The notes: generated from the sequence alone by a model not told the origin. A stretch of DNA of 64,000 bases from Sphingomonas sp. Leaf407 (GCF_001425385.1 NZ_LMQO01000003.1:434001-498000), one strand, 5' to 3'; shown: positions 8,213 to 18,216, numbered from the stretch's first letter. Translations and numbers: made by a program.

Positions 8213-9673
8213 CTACTCGTTCCACGTTACCCCGTCGCGCTCGGTCAGCGCGACGCTGGCGTTCGGCCCCCAGCTTCCCGAGGGATAGGGCTTGGGCGCG
8301 GTGCCATTGGCCTTCCACCCGTCGCGGATCGCGTCGATCCACTGCCACTGCGCCTCTACCTCGTCGCGGCGGACGAACAGCGTCGGATCGCCTTCGATCA
8401 GGTCGAGCAGCAAGCGCTCATAGGCGATCCGCCGCCGCGTGCCCGCGAACGCGGTGGTCAGCGACAGGTCGAGCGGGACTTCGCGCAACCGCACCCCGTC
8501 GCGGTCGAGGCCGGGTTCCTTGGCCATCACCAGCAACCGGACATATTCCTCGGGCTGCAACCGGATCACCAGCGTGTTGGGCTGCAACCGCCCGCCGCGA
8601 TCGGCGAAGATCGAATGCGGCACCGGCTTGAACTGGATCGAGATTTCGGAATGGCGGTCGGTCATCCGCTTGCCGGTGCGCAGGTAGAAGGGCACCCCCT
8701 GCCAGCGCCAGTTGTCGACATGCGCCTTTACCGCGACGAACGTCTCGGTATCCGAATCCTTGCCCAGCTCCTCGTCATAGCCGCGCACGATCTCGCCCTT
8801 CACCGCGCCGGCGTCATACTGGCCGGTGACGGTGTGGGTGCCGACCTCGGCCGGCCCGATCGGGCGGAGCGAGCGCAGGACCTTGACCTTTTCGTCGCGG
8901 ATCGCGGTGCCGTCGAACTTGGCGGGTGGCTCCATCGCGATGAGGGCCACCAGTTGCAGCACATGGTTCTGCACCATGTCGCGCAGCGCGCCGACCTCGT
9001 CGTAATAGCCCGCGCGGCCTTCCAGCCCGACCGTTTCCGAAATGGTGATCTGGACATGGTCGATGCCGCGCGCGTTCCACACCGGCTCGAACATCGCGTT
9101 GCCAAAGCGCAGCGCGAGGATGTTCTGGACGGTTTCCTTGCCCAGATAATGGTCGATCCGGTAGGTCCGCTCCTCGGGAAAGCCGGCGGCGACCAGATCG
9201 TTGATCTCGCGGCTCGACGCGAGATCCTTGCCGAGCGGTTTCTCGAGACTGATCCGCACGTTCGGCCCGGCGAGGCCCGCGCCCTGCAACCCGGTGATCG
9301 TCGGCCCGAACAGCCATGGCGCGGTCGACAGGAAGATCGCGAGGCCACCCGAGATGTCGCCCAGCTTTTCGGCCAAGACGCCGAAGCCGTCGACGTTCGA
9401 CGCATCGAGCGGCTGATAGTGCAACCGCGCGAGGAAGGCGTCGATCGCGCTCTCGTCCTTGCGGTCGTCGCTCAGGAATTCGTCGAGCGCGTGGCGCGCG
9501 AAGGCGCGGAAACCCTCGTCGTCATGCTCGTGGCGCGCGGTGCCGGTGATCGTCAGCCCCTGCGGCAACAGCCCGTCGGCATGCAGCCCATAGAGCGAGG
9601 GGAGCAACATCCGCTGCGACAAATCCCCCGTCGCGCCGAACAACAGCAGCTTCGCTACCGGTTGCCTCGTCAT
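8213..9673 (-). CDS. zwf: Glucose-6-phosphate 1-dehydrogenase
   Basis: Oxidises glucose 6-phosphate to the lactone with NAD(P)+ and heads the Entner-Doudoroff operon. The 486-residue protein has the nucleotide-binding motif GATGDLSQR at residues 13-21 and the substrate-binding and catalytic segment RIDHYLGKE at 172-180 (His175 in the signature). The ATG at 9673 has an AAGGAG site 6 bases upstream. About 50 bases further upstream is a small dyad, TTCGC-AAAC-GCGAA (9723-9736), the only operator-like sequence seen here; a repressor is not evident. Confidence 0.97.
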   Translation of the reverse strand: MTRQPVAKLLLFGATGDLSQRMLLPSLYGLHADGLLPQGLTITGTARHEHDDEGFRAFARHALDEFLSDDRKDESAIDAFLARLHYQPLDASNVDGFGVLAEKLGDISGGLAIFLSTAPWLFGPTITGLQGAGLAGPNVRISLEKPLGKDLASSREINDLVAAGFPEERTYRIDHYLGKETVQNILALRFGNAMFEPVWNARGIDHVQITISETVGLEGRAGYYDEVGALRDMVQNHVLQLVALIAMEPPAKFDGTAIRDEKVKVLRSLRPIGPAEVGTHTVTGQYDAGAVKGEIVRGYDEELGKDSDTETFVAVKAHVDNWRWQGVPFYLRTGKRMTDRHSEISIQFKPVPHSIFADRGGRLQPNTLVIRLQPEEYVRLLVMAKEPGLDRDGVRLREVPLDLSLTTAFAGTRRRIAYERLLLDLIEGDPTLFVRRDEVEAQWQWIDAIRDGWKANGTAPKPYPSGSWGPNASVALTERDGVTWNE

Positions 9674-9799
9674 GCCTGCTCCTTGGTCCAATCGTCGCTC
9701 GTGCGCGCTCCTAGCAGCCAATTTCGCAAACGCGAAGGCGGCATAGGTATGCGACTTGTGAAAACGATTGTCTGGCAGGGGCCGGTCTTGTGCCGAACC

Positions 9800-9900
9800 C
9801 TCGTCATTCCCGCGAAGGCGGGAATCCATACACGCCAACGGTCCGGAAAGGGTCGAGGCGGCAGCGTGTATGGATTCCCGCCTTCGCGGGAATGACGAGG
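9800..9900. repeat. Inverted repeat, family B copy 1
   Basis: Two arms of about 35 bases point toward each other. Each contains CATTCCCGCGAAGGCGGGAA, itself a palindrome, followed by TCCATACACG. They could form one long hairpin or two short ones. It lies between the divergent start of zwf and the end of argC. Related copies occur at several other intergenic sites in the window. Confidence 0.85.
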
Positions 9901-9954
9901 GTGAATACGGCCGCCTCAGCCCCGAACATAAGGACGGACCCCACCCCGAAACCC

Positions 9955-10051
9955 CGTCATTCCGGCGCAGGCCGGAATCCACGGATACAAGCCGGTGCGC
10001 CTCTTGCGATGCGTGCCGTATCCATGGATTCCGGCCTGCGCCGGAATGACG
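9955..10051. repeat. Inverted repeat, family B copy 2
   Basis: The same architecture as the element just upstream, but with a shifted core: both arms carry CGTCATTCCGGCGCAGGCC and its complement. The compensating base changes (GCGAAGGC to GCGCAGGC in both arms) keep the stem paired, which argues that the hairpin itself matters or that the arms convert each other. The rest of the 9674-10102 gap holds no gene that I can support. Confidence 0.85.
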
Positions 10052-10102
10052 ATCCTACTCACGCTACCGCTCGGCAGATCAGCGGACGTCCAGAACGTCC
10101 CC

Positions 10103-11029
10103 TTACAACACCAACCCGGCAGTCTGGTCGAACCCGGCCATCAGGTTAAAATTCTGCACCGCCGCGCCCGCCGCACCCTTGCCCAGATTGTCGAGCGTCG
10201 CGATCAGCCGGGCCTGTCCCGTCTCCATATTGCCGAACACCCGGAGCGACAGCCGGTCGGTGCCGGCATCCGCCTCGATCTCCACCACCGCCTCATCGCC
10301 CGGCAATACGCGGACGACCGGCGATTCGCGGTACGCATCCTGCAACGCCTGTTCCATCGCGGTCAGGCTCGGCCGCCGCTGGAACGCGAACAGCGGCAAC
10401 GGCACCTCGACCACCATGCCGCGATAGGTATCGACCACGGCGGGGGTGAACAGCGGCGGATGGGCGAGCCGCGCGTGGCGCTGCATCTCGCCGACGTGCT
10501 TGTGCGCGAGACCGAGGCCATAGCCGCGATACGCCGTGTCGGCACCGCCACCCTCGAACTCGGCGATCATCGCCTTGCCGCCGCCAGAATAGCCCGACAC
10601 CGCGTTGACGCTGACCGGCCAGTCGTGCGGGATCAGCCCGGCGCGCACCAGCGGCCGCACCAGCGCGAGGAAGCCGGTGGGATAACAACCCGGGTTCGAC
10701 ACGCGCATCGCCGTGGCGATCGCGCCGGGCTGCGACGGTTCCAGCTCGGCCATGCCATAGGTCCAGCCATCGGCGGTGCGGTGCGCGGTCGATGCGTCGA
10801 TCACCCGCGTGGTGTCGTTGTCGATCAGCGCCACCGCCTGCCGCGCGGCATCGTCGGGCAGGCACAGGATCACGAAATCGGCGGCGTTCAGCGCGTCGCG
10901 CCGCGCCGCCGGGTCCTTCCGCTGCGTGTCGTCGAGCGTGATGAACTCGACGCCCGCGCGCCCGGCCAGCCGGTCGGCGATCTCGAGGCCGGTGGTGCCG
11001 GCGGCACCATCGATGAACAAACGGGTCAT
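10103..11029 (-). CDS. argC: N-acetyl-gamma-glutamyl-phosphate reductase
   Basis: The third step of arginine synthesis, reducing N-acetylglutamyl phosphate to the semialdehyde with NADPH. The protein is the short 308-residue form common in alphaproteobacteria. The Rossmann segment DGAAGTTG lies near residues 7-14 and the catalytic cysteine is Cys115 in SNPGCYPTGF. The start at 11029 overlaps the stop of the NlpC-like gene (ATGA), so argC is translated from the same message. Other arginine genes are not in the window. Confidence 0.95.
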   Translation of the reverse strand: MTRLFIDGAAGTTGLEIADRLAGRAGVEFITLDDTQRKDPAARRDALNAADFVILCLPDDAARQAVALIDNDTTRVIDASTAHRTADGWTYGMAELEPSQPGAIATAMRVSNPGCYPTGFLALVRPLVRAGLIPHDWPVSVNAVSGYSGGGKAMIAEFEGGGADTAYRGYGLGLAHKHVGEMQRHARLAHPPLFTPAVVDTYRGMVVEVPLPLFAFQRRPSLTAMEQALQDAYRESPVVRVLPGDEAVVEIEADAGTDRLSLRVFGNMETGQARLIATLDNLGKGAAGAAVQNFNLMAGFDQTAGLVL

Positions 11030-11919
11030 GCGGGGCGTCTCCGAGCAAGTACGGGGCCGAACCGGTCGAGCGCGGCGATCGGCTCGACCGTCACGCTGCC
11101 ATCGGCATGGATCGCGGTATCGCCGTCGACCAGCATCGCGACATGATCGGCAAAGAACAACAGGTCGCCGCGTCGCAGCGGATCGCCGCCGGCCAAGGCC
11201 ACGCCGAACTCGGCCGCCTGCAAATCGACGAAGCGGGCAGGGGCCTCGCCATTGATGCCATGGGCAAGGAACACCAGCCCCGCCGCATCGACCCCGGCAC
11301 CCGACCGGCCACCCGCCACCACGGCCACGTCGCGCAGCGCCAGCGCCGCCGCCACGGCATCGCCCGACAGGTCGGACAGCGCGCGCAGGTGATCGGCCGG
11401 CGCATAGCCGCCATCGACCTCGGCCCAGTCGCCCGTTACCGTCGCGGCGACGCGCGCGCCCATCGGCAACGGCATCGGCAGGGGGGTAGCGGTCGAGCGG
11501 TCGGCGTAGACCACGCTCTCGCGCACCACCACGATATGGCTGACGGCATATTCGCCGATCAGCGCGTCGCGCGCGACCAGCCCGACGCTGCCATCGATCG
11601 GCGAGCGACCCCAAGCGTGGGTCGAGGTGAATTCGAGGACGTCGAACGGCTCGCCCGGCAGCAGTTGCGAGAGGACAGGGCCGCCCGCGCTCGTCGTCAC
11701 GTCGGTCATGCGCCCCACGCTGCGCCGTACCGCCACCGCATAATGCGGCGCGAACACTCGGTCGGCGAGACGAATGTCGGCGAGGTCGCGCCGGACCGCC
11801 TCGGTCCGCCCGTCGAGCCGGACCGATCGCCCGCGCAGCGCGAAACGGCTACGCGGTGGCGTGTCGCCGATTGAAGTCGCCGACTCCGTCGCCGTCCATG
11901 AACTGCCCGAACTCTGCAA
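11026..11919 (-). CDS. NlpC/P60-like protein lacking the catalytic cysteine
   Basis: The N-terminal half resembles the bacterial SH3 domains found before NlpC/P60 cell-wall hydrolases (RLADRVFAPHY, then an SH3-like stretch), and the C-terminal half has the NlpC/P60 fold. The nucleophile motif, normally DCSG, reads DAAG at residues 211-214, while the histidines His259 (DHVAML) and His271 are kept. The preceding WGGRS motif is also altered (VAGGRS). The start is uncertain: the only usual start codon before the conserved N-terminus is TTG at 11919, inside marR in another frame. A peptidoglycan-binding role without hydrolysis is possible. Confidence 0.7.
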   Translation of the reverse strand: MQSSGSSWTATESATSIGDTPPRSRFALRGRSVRLDGRTEAVRRDLADIRLADRVFAPHYAVAVRRSVGRMTDVTTSAGGPVLSQLLPGEPFDVLEFTSTHAWGRSPIDGSVGLVARDALIGEYAVSHIVVVRESVVYADRSTATPLPMPLPMGARVAATVTGDWAEVDGGYAPADHLRALSDLSGDAVAAALALRDVAVVAGGRSGAGVDAAGLVFLAHGINGEAPARFVDLQAAEFGVALAGGDPLRRGDLLFFADHVAMLVDGDTAIHADGSVTVEPIAALDRFGPVLARRRPA

Positions 11920-12208
11920 GAAAATTGGCCCCTTCGCTCGTCTGCGCGACGAAGATGTTGCGCTTGTCGGCGTCGTCGCGTTGACGGCGCAGATAGCCGA
12001 GCGTGCCCAGTCTGTTCAAGGCGCGTGTCACGACGGGCTTCGACACGTTCAAGGCGCGCGCCAGTCCGCGCACGGTATGCGGTCCGGGCTGGAGGTAGAC
12101 GATCATCATCAACGCCATCTGACGGTTCGTCAGATCGGGTTCGCCCGACCGGACGTAATCGACGAGCCCGTCCATCCATTTCTTGAGCAACGCAGCTTGG
12201 AACATCAC
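11849..12208 (-). CDS. MarR-family transcriptional regulator
   Basis: A 119-residue winged-helix repressor. The helix-turn-helix is visible in TVRGLARALNVSKPVVTRAL (about residues 45-64), followed by the wing GYLRRQRDDADKR. This matches MarR proteins that usually bind DNA as dimers and respond to small ligands. Translation may begin at GTG 12208 or ATG 12205. The 3' end overlaps the reading frame of the NlpC-like gene, so the two are probably co-transcribed. Its target genes and ligand are not evident. Confidence 0.85.
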   Translation of the reverse strand: MMFQAALLKKWMDGLVDYVRSGEPDLTNRQMALMMIVYLQPGPHTVRGLARALNVSKPVVTRALNRLGTLGYLRRQRDDADKRNIFVAQTSEGANFLAEFGQFMDGDGVGDFNRRHATA

Positions 12209-13335
12209 TGGAACCTAACGTTCAAAACGACCGTACGGCGGGGTCGGAAACAGGAACGTCGCAGTCGCGCGCTTAGTTTCCCGTTCGATACGATTATGTT
12301 ACGGATGTACGTTCAGGTGCGCTGCGGAAACGGTCGAACCGATGCCGCCGGTCGGCCGGGTTCGCAAAGGCAGGTTGGATCACGCCGAGACGCGGAGGCG
12401 TCCCGCCTGCCGCAAGCGTGGCGTGCAGGCCTTGGCCGGCGTCATCACGTCAGGCACCCCGGACCCAGATCGTGCAGCGGATGATTTAGTCCCCCAACGC
12501 CCACCCGCCACCACCGGAGTCGCAAGGTCGCGCTCAACCCATGGGCGCAACTCCACCTTCCTTGCTTCAGCGCCCGCCCGAAACGATAAGAAGCCTGTCC
12601 GGCATCTCCATGATCCGCCCGACCGGCCGCGTCCCAAAAGCGCCCTGCCGTTTGGCATCGTCGATCCCGCAACCGCGGCACCGGTGCCTTGAGCGTAGAC
12701 TTCCGCGCCCGAAACCGAGGCTTCGGTTGCACCCAAGCGACCCAGGGCAAACAAAACACTTCCCGGGAATCACCCCGAACGGTCATCGAGTCGTATAAAC
12801 TTCGCACCCCGGGGAAGCCGCCCCGGCGCACCGCCGGCGTGTGATCCATCCGCATAGAACCGTCGCCCCGGCGAAAGCCGAAGCCTCAGGCGACTCCCGT
12901 CGCGCGCTGTTCTCGGAAGATCCCGGCCGTGGCCGGCACTATGTGAAAGGACCAGCCCCCGGAACCGGCCGTCACGTACCAAAGTTTACACCGCCGACAA
13001 AACCGGCGTGCCCCGAACGGCAAACGGCCGGACTGTCGCCAGCCCGGCCGCCTGCGTGACGATCGCTCGTCAGCCCCCTTGTCAGCCACCGCTTCTACGC
13101 CCCTTCCCCCCTTCCAGGGCGGAGCCGGTTGGCCTCCCCGAACCGTGGCCTGTTGTGCCTGCGTTTCGTGAGGTCTTCGATACGTGTCCGAACTGTTGCT
13201 GTCACCAGCCCAGCGACCCTGTGCTTACGCTTTCCTTCACCATGTGTTCATTGTGCAACAGCCGCCCTTGCGGGGGGGGCGGGGCGTACCTACAGCGACA
13301 GGCGAACCGTATTTGTCAGGACCAGAACCACCCCC
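12209..13335. other. About 1.1 kb with no convincing gene
   Basis: This is the longest stretch in the window without a supported gene. Short open frames on both strands show no recognisable family. I see a small hairpin, AACCGA-GGCT-TCGGTT, at 12713-12728, and a sequence at about 12371-12400 that resembles one arm of the inverted repeat at 17974-18124. The signature cores of tmRNA, RNase P RNA and 4.5S RNA were not found. It separates the divergent marR and lolC genes, so promoters for both must lie here. It could also hold a decayed gene or an unrecognised RNA. Confidence 0.6.
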
Positions 13336-14586
13336 ATGCTGCTGTCGCGCTACGAGCGGATGATCGCCCGCCGCTATCTGCTGCCCGGTCGGGGGGAGGC
13401 GTTCATCGCGCTCGTCGCCTCGATCAGCCTCGTCGCGGTGATGCTCGGCGTCGCCGCGCTGGTCATCGTCATGAGCGTCATGAACGGCTTCCGCGCCGAA
13501 CTGTTCGACAAGATCGTCGGGCTGAACGGCCATGCCATCATCCAGGGCTACAACAACCAGTTGCCCGACTGGAAACGCATCGCCGCCGAGGCGCGCCGGA
13601 CGCCCGGCGTCACCAGCGCGACCCCGCTGATCGAACAGCCGCTGTTCGCGACCTACAACGGGCGGTCCGAATTCATCCTGACCCGCGGCATGCGCGTCGA
13701 GGACATCCGTTCGACCCCGACGATCCGCGACAATGTGAAGCTGGGCTCGCTCGGTCCGGTGACGGCGGGCAGCGGCAACGTCGTCATCGGCTCGCGGCTG
13801 GCGCAGGCGCTGGGCGTGACGGTCGGCAGCGAGATGACGATCATCAGCCCGCAGGGGCCGACCACGCCGTTCGGCACGATGATCCGTCAGGTGCCCTACC
13901 GCGTGGCGGCGATCGTCGAGGTCGGTGTGTATGATTACGACAAGGCGTTCGTCATCATGCCGATCGAGGATGCGCAGCAACTGCTCCTCACCGGCGACTC
14001 GGTCGGCATGATCGAGATCGAGACGAACGACCCCGACGACATCGACCGGATCATGGCTCCGTTGCGCGAAAAATTCGTCGCGCAGGCGCAGGTGTCCGAC
14101 TGGCGGCAGCTCAATTCGGAACTGTTCCAGGCGTTGTCGGTCGACCGCATCGTGACTTTTACCGTATTGTCGATCATCATCCTGATCGCGGTCTTTAACA
14201 TCCTGTCGTCGCTCATCATGCTGGTGCGTGCCAAGACGCGCGACATCGCGATCCTGCGCACCATGGGCGCGACGCGCGGCGCGCTGCTGCGCATCTTCAT
14301 GACGGTGGGCACCGCCATCGGCGCGCTGGGCGTCGGGGCGGGGCTGGTGCTGGGCTTCGTGTTCCTCGCCTTCCGCCAGCAGGTGGTCGCCGGGATCGGC
14401 AAGGTGACGGGGATCGAGATATGGGACCCGACGATGCGGTATCTGACCGAACTGCCGTCGAAGGTCGATCCGGTCGAGATCGTCGGCATCGCGCTTACCG
14501 CGCTGCTCTTTTCGTTCCTCGCCACGCTGTATCCGGCGTTCAAGGCGGCCAATACCGATCCCGTCCAGGTGCTGCGCTATGACTGA
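13336..14586 (+). CDS. lolC: Lipoprotein-releasing ABC transporter permease LolC/E
   Basis: A membrane subunit of the Lol complex, which extracts lipoproteins from the inner membrane for transfer to the outer membrane. The 416-residue protein has one N-terminal membrane helix (about 25-50), a large periplasmic MacB-like domain, and three C-terminal helices in FtsX topology. The motif [15 protein letters not shown] is typical of LolC/LolE. Alphaproteobacteria often have a single permease acting as a homodimer. The start at 13336 ([17 protein letters not shown]) is the conserved one. It overlaps lolD by 8 bases. Confidence 0.95.
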   Translation: MLLSRYERMIARRYLLPGRGEAFIALVASISLVAVMLGVAALVIVMSVMNGFRAELFDKIVGLNGHAIIQGYNNQLPDWKRIAAEARRTPGVTSATPLIEQPLFATYNGRSEFILTRGMRVEDIRSTPTIRDNVKLGSLGPVTAGSGNVVIGSRLAQALGVTVGSEMTIISPQGPTTPFGTMIRQVPYRVAAIVEVGVYDYDKAFVIMPIEDAQQLLLTGDSVGMIEIETNDPDDIDRIMAPLREKFVAQAQVSDWRQLNSELFQALSVDRIVTFTVLSIIILIAVFNILSSLIMLVRAKTRDIAILRTMGATRGALLRIFMTVGTAIGALGVGAGLVLGFVFLAFRQQVVAGIGKVTGIEIWDPTMRYLTELPSKVDPVEIVGIALTALLFSFLATLYPAFKAANTDPVQVLRYD

Positions 14587-15253
14587 AGCCGTCCTCGAAA
14601 CCCGCGACCTCCGCCGCAGCTTCACGCAAGGGGAGGCGACGATCGACGTCCTGCGCGGCGTGAACCTGCGCGTCGCGCCGGGCGAGATCGTGGCACTCCT
14701 CGGCCCCTCCGGCTCGGGCAAGTCGACGCTGCTGCAAGCGGTCGGGCTATTGGAAGGTGGCTTCAAGGGCGAGATTCTGGTCTGCGGCCAGCAGGTCGCT
14801 CGCGCCAGCGCCAACGGCCGGACCGAGGTCCGCCGCGACCGGATGGGCTTCATCTATCAGTTCCATCATCTGCTGCCCGATTTCAACGCGCTGGAAAACG
14901 TCGTCCTGCCGCAGATGGTGCGCGGCAGCCACCGCAAGGACGCCGACGCCCGCGCCACCGAACTGCTGACCGCGCTTGGCCTCGGCAACCGCCTGACCCA
15001 CCGCCCCAGCCAGTTGTCGGGCGGCGAGCAGCAGCGCGTCGCGGTCGCCCGTGCGCTCGCCAACCGTCCCGCACTGGTGCTGGCCGACGAGCCGACCGGC
15101 AATCTGGACGAGGCGACCGCCGATGTCGTGTTTGCCGAATTCCTTCGGCTGGTGCGCGGGCAGGGGTCGGCGGCGCTGGTCGCGACGCATAACGAACGCC
15201 TCGCCGCGCGGATGGACCGGGTGGTGCGGCTCCACGACGGGGTACTGGCATGA
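14579..15253 (+). CDS. lolD: Lipoprotein-releasing ABC transporter ATPase LolD
   Basis: The cytosolic ATPase that powers lipoprotein release. Of 224 residues, the Walker A motif GPSGSGKST is at 42-50, the ABC signature LSGGEQQR at 146-153, and Walker B LVLADE at 166-171 followed by PTGNLD, typical of the MacB/LolD group. The 8-base overlap with lolC points to tight coupling of the two subunits. Its stop overlaps the start of the glutathione peroxidase gene (ATGA). Confidence 0.96.
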   Translation: MTEAVLETRDLRRSFTQGEATIDVLRGVNLRVAPGEIVALLGPSGSGKSTLLQAVGLLEGGFKGEILVCGQQVARASANGRTEVRRDRMGFIYQFHHLLPDFNALENVVLPQMVRGSHRKDADARATELLTALGLGNRLTHRPSQLSGGEQQRVAVARALANRPALVLADEPTGNLDEATADVVFAEFLRLVRGQGSAALVATHNERLAARMDRVVRLHDGVLA

Positions 15254-15732
15254 CCGACCTCCACGCGTTGCCGGTCACGGCCGCCGACGGCACCACGACC
15301 ACGCTGGAGGCCTGTCGCGGGCAGGTGCTGCTGGTGGTCAACGTTGCCTCGAAATGTGGCTTCACTCCGCAATATGCCGGGCTGGAGGCGCTGCACCGCC
15401 GTTATGGCCCGCAGGGCTTTGCGGTGCTCGGCTTTCCCTGCAACCAGTTCGGCGGGCAGGAACCGGGCGACGCGGCGGAAATCGCCAATTTTTGTTCGCT
15501 GACCTACGACGTGAGTTTCCCGCTCTTCGCCAAGGTCGACGTCAACGGCGCGGATGCCGCCCCGCTGTTTCGCCACCTCAAGGCGGCGGCGCCCGGCGTG
15601 CTGGGCAGCGAGGGGATCAAATGGAACTTTACCAAGTTCCTGATCGACCGCACCGGGCAGGTCGTGAAGCGCTATGCTCCTACCACCAAACCGGAAGAAC
15701 TGACCGCCGACATCGAGCGGCTGTTCGGCTGA
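15250..15732 (+). CDS. Glutathione peroxidase family protein
   Basis: A 160-residue thioredoxin-fold peroxidase that reduces hydroperoxides. The peroxidatic Cys36 in [10 protein letters not shown] replaces selenocysteine. The other active-site parts are visible: Gln70 in [10 protein letters not shown], and Trp125 with Asn126 in [10 protein letters not shown]. Bacterial cysteine enzymes of this type are usually served by thioredoxin rather than glutathione, so the name describes the family only. Its ATG overlaps the lolD stop, so it is co-translated with the Lol genes, though no functional link is known. Confidence 0.93.
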   Translation: MTDLHALPVTAADGTTTTLEACRGQVLLVVNVASKCGFTPQYAGLEALHRRYGPQGFAVLGFPCNQFGGQEPGDAAEIANFCSLTYDVSFPLFAKVDVNGADAAPLFRHLKAAAPGVLGSEGIKWNFTKFLIDRTGQVVKRYAPTTKPEELTADIERLFG

Positions 15733-15829
15733 ACCGCCGCCGCCCGGTTGATCGCGGGCGACGTGTCGCCTATGTGCGCCGCTTCACGGCCGTGCGCGGT
15801 CGCACCAACTTCGGAAATGTTCCCCGCCC

Positions 15830-16189
15830 ATGTTCACCTTCCTGCTTGTCGTCCATGCGATCATCGCCGCGTTGCTCGTGACGGTGATCCTCATGCAGAA
15901 GTCGGAAGGCGGCGGGCTGACCACGGGCGGCAGCCCCTCGGGGCTGATGTCGGCGCGCGGCGCGGCCGATTTCCTGACGCGGGCGACGGCGGTGCTGGCG
16001 GGACTGTTCATCACGATGAGCATCGCGCTGGCGGTGATCGCGGCGAATCGCGGCACGGGCACGATCGATACCTCGCTCGCGCGGCCGACGACTCCGCCGC
16101 CGGCCGCGACCGGTCCGGTCAATCCGGCCGCCGATCCGGTTGGCAATCTGACCGGGGCCGACAACGGCGCCGTTCCGCTCGTCCGCTAA
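15830..16189 (+). CDS. secG: Preprotein translocase subunit SecG
   Basis: A small accessory subunit of the SecYEG channel. The 119-residue protein has two membrane helices (about 3-21 and 51-71) joined by the conserved cytosolic loop QKSEGGGLTTGGSPSGLMS, which identifies SecG. The C-terminus is a Pro/Ala-rich tail longer than in enterobacteria, as is common in alphaproteobacteria. pyrG follows after 95 bases. Confidence 0.95.
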   Translation: MFTFLLVVHAIIAALLVTVILMQKSEGGGLTTGGSPSGLMSARGAADFLTRATAVLAGLFITMSIALAVIAANRGTGTIDTSLARPTTPPPAATGPVNPAADPVGNLTGADNGAVPLVR

Positions 16190-16284
16190 AACCCTTATCC
16201 ATCAACCGGTCCGTCGTATTTCGCGGGCGTGGGGGCAACCCCGCGCTTGGCGGCGATGGCGTTCGACGCTAGGCGATTTCTCCC

Positions 16285-17934
16285 ATGGCGCGGTATATCT
16301 TCATCACCGGCGGCGTGGTCTCGTCGCTCGGCAAGGGCCTCATGGCGGCCTCTCTCGCAGCACTCTTGCAGGCGCGGGGCTACAAGGTCCGCATCCGCAA
16401 GTTCGACCCCTATCTCAACGTCGATCCGGGCACGATGTCGCCCTATCAGCACGGTGAGGTCTATGTGACCGACGACGGGGCCGAAACCGACCTCGACCTC
16501 GGCCATTACGAACGCTTCACCGGCGTCGCGGCGCACCAGTCGGACAACGTCACCTCGGGGCGCATCTATCAGACGATCATCCAGCGCGAACGGCGCGGCG
16601 ATTATCTGGGCGCGACGGTGCAGGTGGTCCCCCACGTCACCGACGCGATCAAGGCGTTCGCGCAGGCCGATACCGTCGACGACGACGGGCAGGACCTCGA
16701 CTTCGTGCTGTGCGAGATCGGCGGGACAGTCGGCGACATCGAATCGCTGCCGTTCATCGAGGCGATCCGCCAGTTGAAGAACGAACTGGGTCGCGGCCGC
16801 TCGATCAGCATCCACGTCACGCTGGTGCCGTACATCGCGGCGGCGGGCGAGCTGAAGACCAAGCCGACGCAGCATTCGGTGCGCGAACTGGCGGCGCTGG
16901 GCGTGCAGCCCGACGTGCTGGTGTGCCGTTGCGAAAAGCCGCTGCCGGCCAGCGAACGCGCCAAGATCGCGCTGTTCTGCAACGTGCCCGCCGCCGCCGT
17001 CATCCCCGCGCTCGACGCATCGAGCATTTATGCGGTGCCCGAACAATATCATGCCGAGGGCCTCGACGCCGAAGTGCTGCGCGCGTTCGGCATCGAACCC
17101 GGCGACGCACCCGACCTGTCGCGCTGGTCCGACATCATGGACCGGTTGCAGAACCCCGAGGGGCAGGTGACGATCGGCGTGGTCGGCAAATATGTCGGGC
17201 TGCAGGACGCCTACAAGTCGCTCAACGAGGCGCTGGTCCATGGCGGCATCGCCAACCGGGTGAAGGTCAACATCCGCTGGATCGACGCCGAACTGTTCGA
17301 GGGCGACCACGATACCGTCGCCGCCGAACTGGAGCCGTGCCACGCGATCCTCGTCCCCGGCGCGTTCGGCGAACGCGGTGCCGAGGGCAAGATCGCCAGC
17401 GTCCGCTTCGCCCGCGAACGCCGCGTGCCCTATTTCGGCATCTGCTTCGGCATGCAGATGGCGTGTATCGAGGGGGTCCGCGATCTGGGCGGCGTTCCGC
17501 ATGCGTCGTCGACCGAATTCGGCCCGACCGAGCAACCGGTCGTCGGCATGATTACCGAATGGATGACCCCCGAGGGTATCCAGAAGCGCGAATCGGACGG
17601 CGATCTGGGCGGTACGATGCGGCTGGGTGCCTATGAAGCGTCGCTCGCCGGCAATTCGGTCGTCGCCTCGATCTATGGCGGCACGACGATCAGCGAACGC
17701 CACCGCCATCGCTACGAGGTGAACACGGGATACCGTGAGATGCTCGAACAGGGCGGGCTGGTATTCTCCGGCATGTCGCCCGATGGCATGCTGCCCGAGA
17801 TCGTCGAGCGCCCCGACCATCCGTGGTTCGTCGGCGTGCAGTTCCACCCGGAGCTGAAGTCAAAGCCGTTCGACCCGCACCCGCTGTTCGCCAGCTTCAT
17901 CGCGGCGGCGGTGAAGCAGTCGCGGCTGGTCTGA
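16285..17934 (+). CDS. pyrG: CTP synthase
   Basis: Aminates UTP to CTP with glutamine as nitrogen donor and ATP. The 549-residue protein has the N-terminal synthetase domain beginning [19 protein letters not shown] and the [18 protein letters not shown] segment. A class I glutamine amidotransferase domain follows, with the nucleophile cysteine in [10 protein letters not shown] and the His-Glu pair near the end ([10 protein letters not shown]). Length and start are typical. Placement directly after secG is common in sphingomonads. Confidence 0.97.
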   Translation: MARYIFITGGVVSSLGKGLMAASLAALLQARGYKVRIRKFDPYLNVDPGTMSPYQHGEVYVTDDGAETDLDLGHYERFTGVAAHQSDNVTSGRIYQTIIQRERRGDYLGATVQVVPHVTDAIKAFAQADTVDDDGQDLDFVLCEIGGTVGDIESLPFIEAIRQLKNELGRGRSISIHVTLVPYIAAAGELKTKPTQHSVRELAALGVQPDVLVCRCEKPLPASERAKIALFCNVPAAAVIPALDASSIYAVPEQYHAEGLDAEVLRAFGIEPGDAPDLSRWSDIMDRLQNPEGQVTIGVVGKYVGLQDAYKSLNEALVHGGIANRVKVNIRWIDAELFEGDHDTVAAELEPCHAILVPGAFGERGAEGKIASVRFARERRVPYFGICFGMQMACIEGVRDLGGVPHASSTEFGPTEQPVVGMITEWMTPEGIQKRESDGDLGGTMRLGAYEASLAGNSVVASIYGGTTISERHRHRYEVNTGYREMLEQGGLVFSGMSPDGMLPEIVERPDHPWFVGVQFHPELKSKPFDPHPLFASFIAAAVKQSRLV

Positions 17935-17973
17935 CCCGTTCGCCTGTCGGTCCGACGTAGGCGTGGGAAAAGA

Positions 17974-18124
17974 AGGTTGGTTCACGCGGAGGCGCGGAGG
18001 AGACGCGGCTCCCCACTAGTTGCGCGCCGCAGGCGACATCGACCTTGGCGCTGCCGGATACGAGAGCGACGCTGCCGCGTCCGATACACCTCCGCGCCTC
18101 CGCGCCTCCGCGTGAACCAGCCTT
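17974..18124. repeat. Inverted repeat, family D
   Basis: The left arm AAGGTTGGTTCACGCGGAGG at 17974-17993 and the right arm CCTCCGCGTGAACCAGCCTT at 18105-18124 are near-perfect inverted copies; GCGGAGG-type units extend inward on both sides. The centre of about 90 bases is not repeated. A possible half copy lies near 12371. It fills most of the gap between pyrG and the Hsp20 gene. Confidence 0.8.
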
Positions 18125-18152
18125 CTGCTGCTACATGCACCACAAAGCAGAA

Positions 18153-18182
18153 CGGGCACCCGGACCATCGTCCGGGCGCCCG
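18153..18182 (-). terminator. Terminator of the Hsp20 gene
   Basis: CGGGCACCCGGAC, loop CATC, GTCCGGGCGCCCG pairs at 12 of 13 positions. It lies 34 bases downstream of the Hsp20 stop; on the minus strand the stem is followed by TTCTGCTTTG, which is U-rich. Confidence 0.75.
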
Positions 18183-18216
18183 CCCACGGCGCGCAAGGGG
18201 AAACGCGCCGTAGCGC

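Noticed and set aside
9800..10051. Possible CRISPR array from evenly spaced repeats
   Set aside because: The repeats are inverted pairs, not direct repeats with unique spacers, there are only four arms, and no cas gene is nearby.
12209..13335. Stable RNA genes (tmRNA, RNase P RNA, 4.5S RNA) in the long gap
   Set aside because: I looked by eye for their conserved core sequences and did not find them; a covariance search would be decisive.
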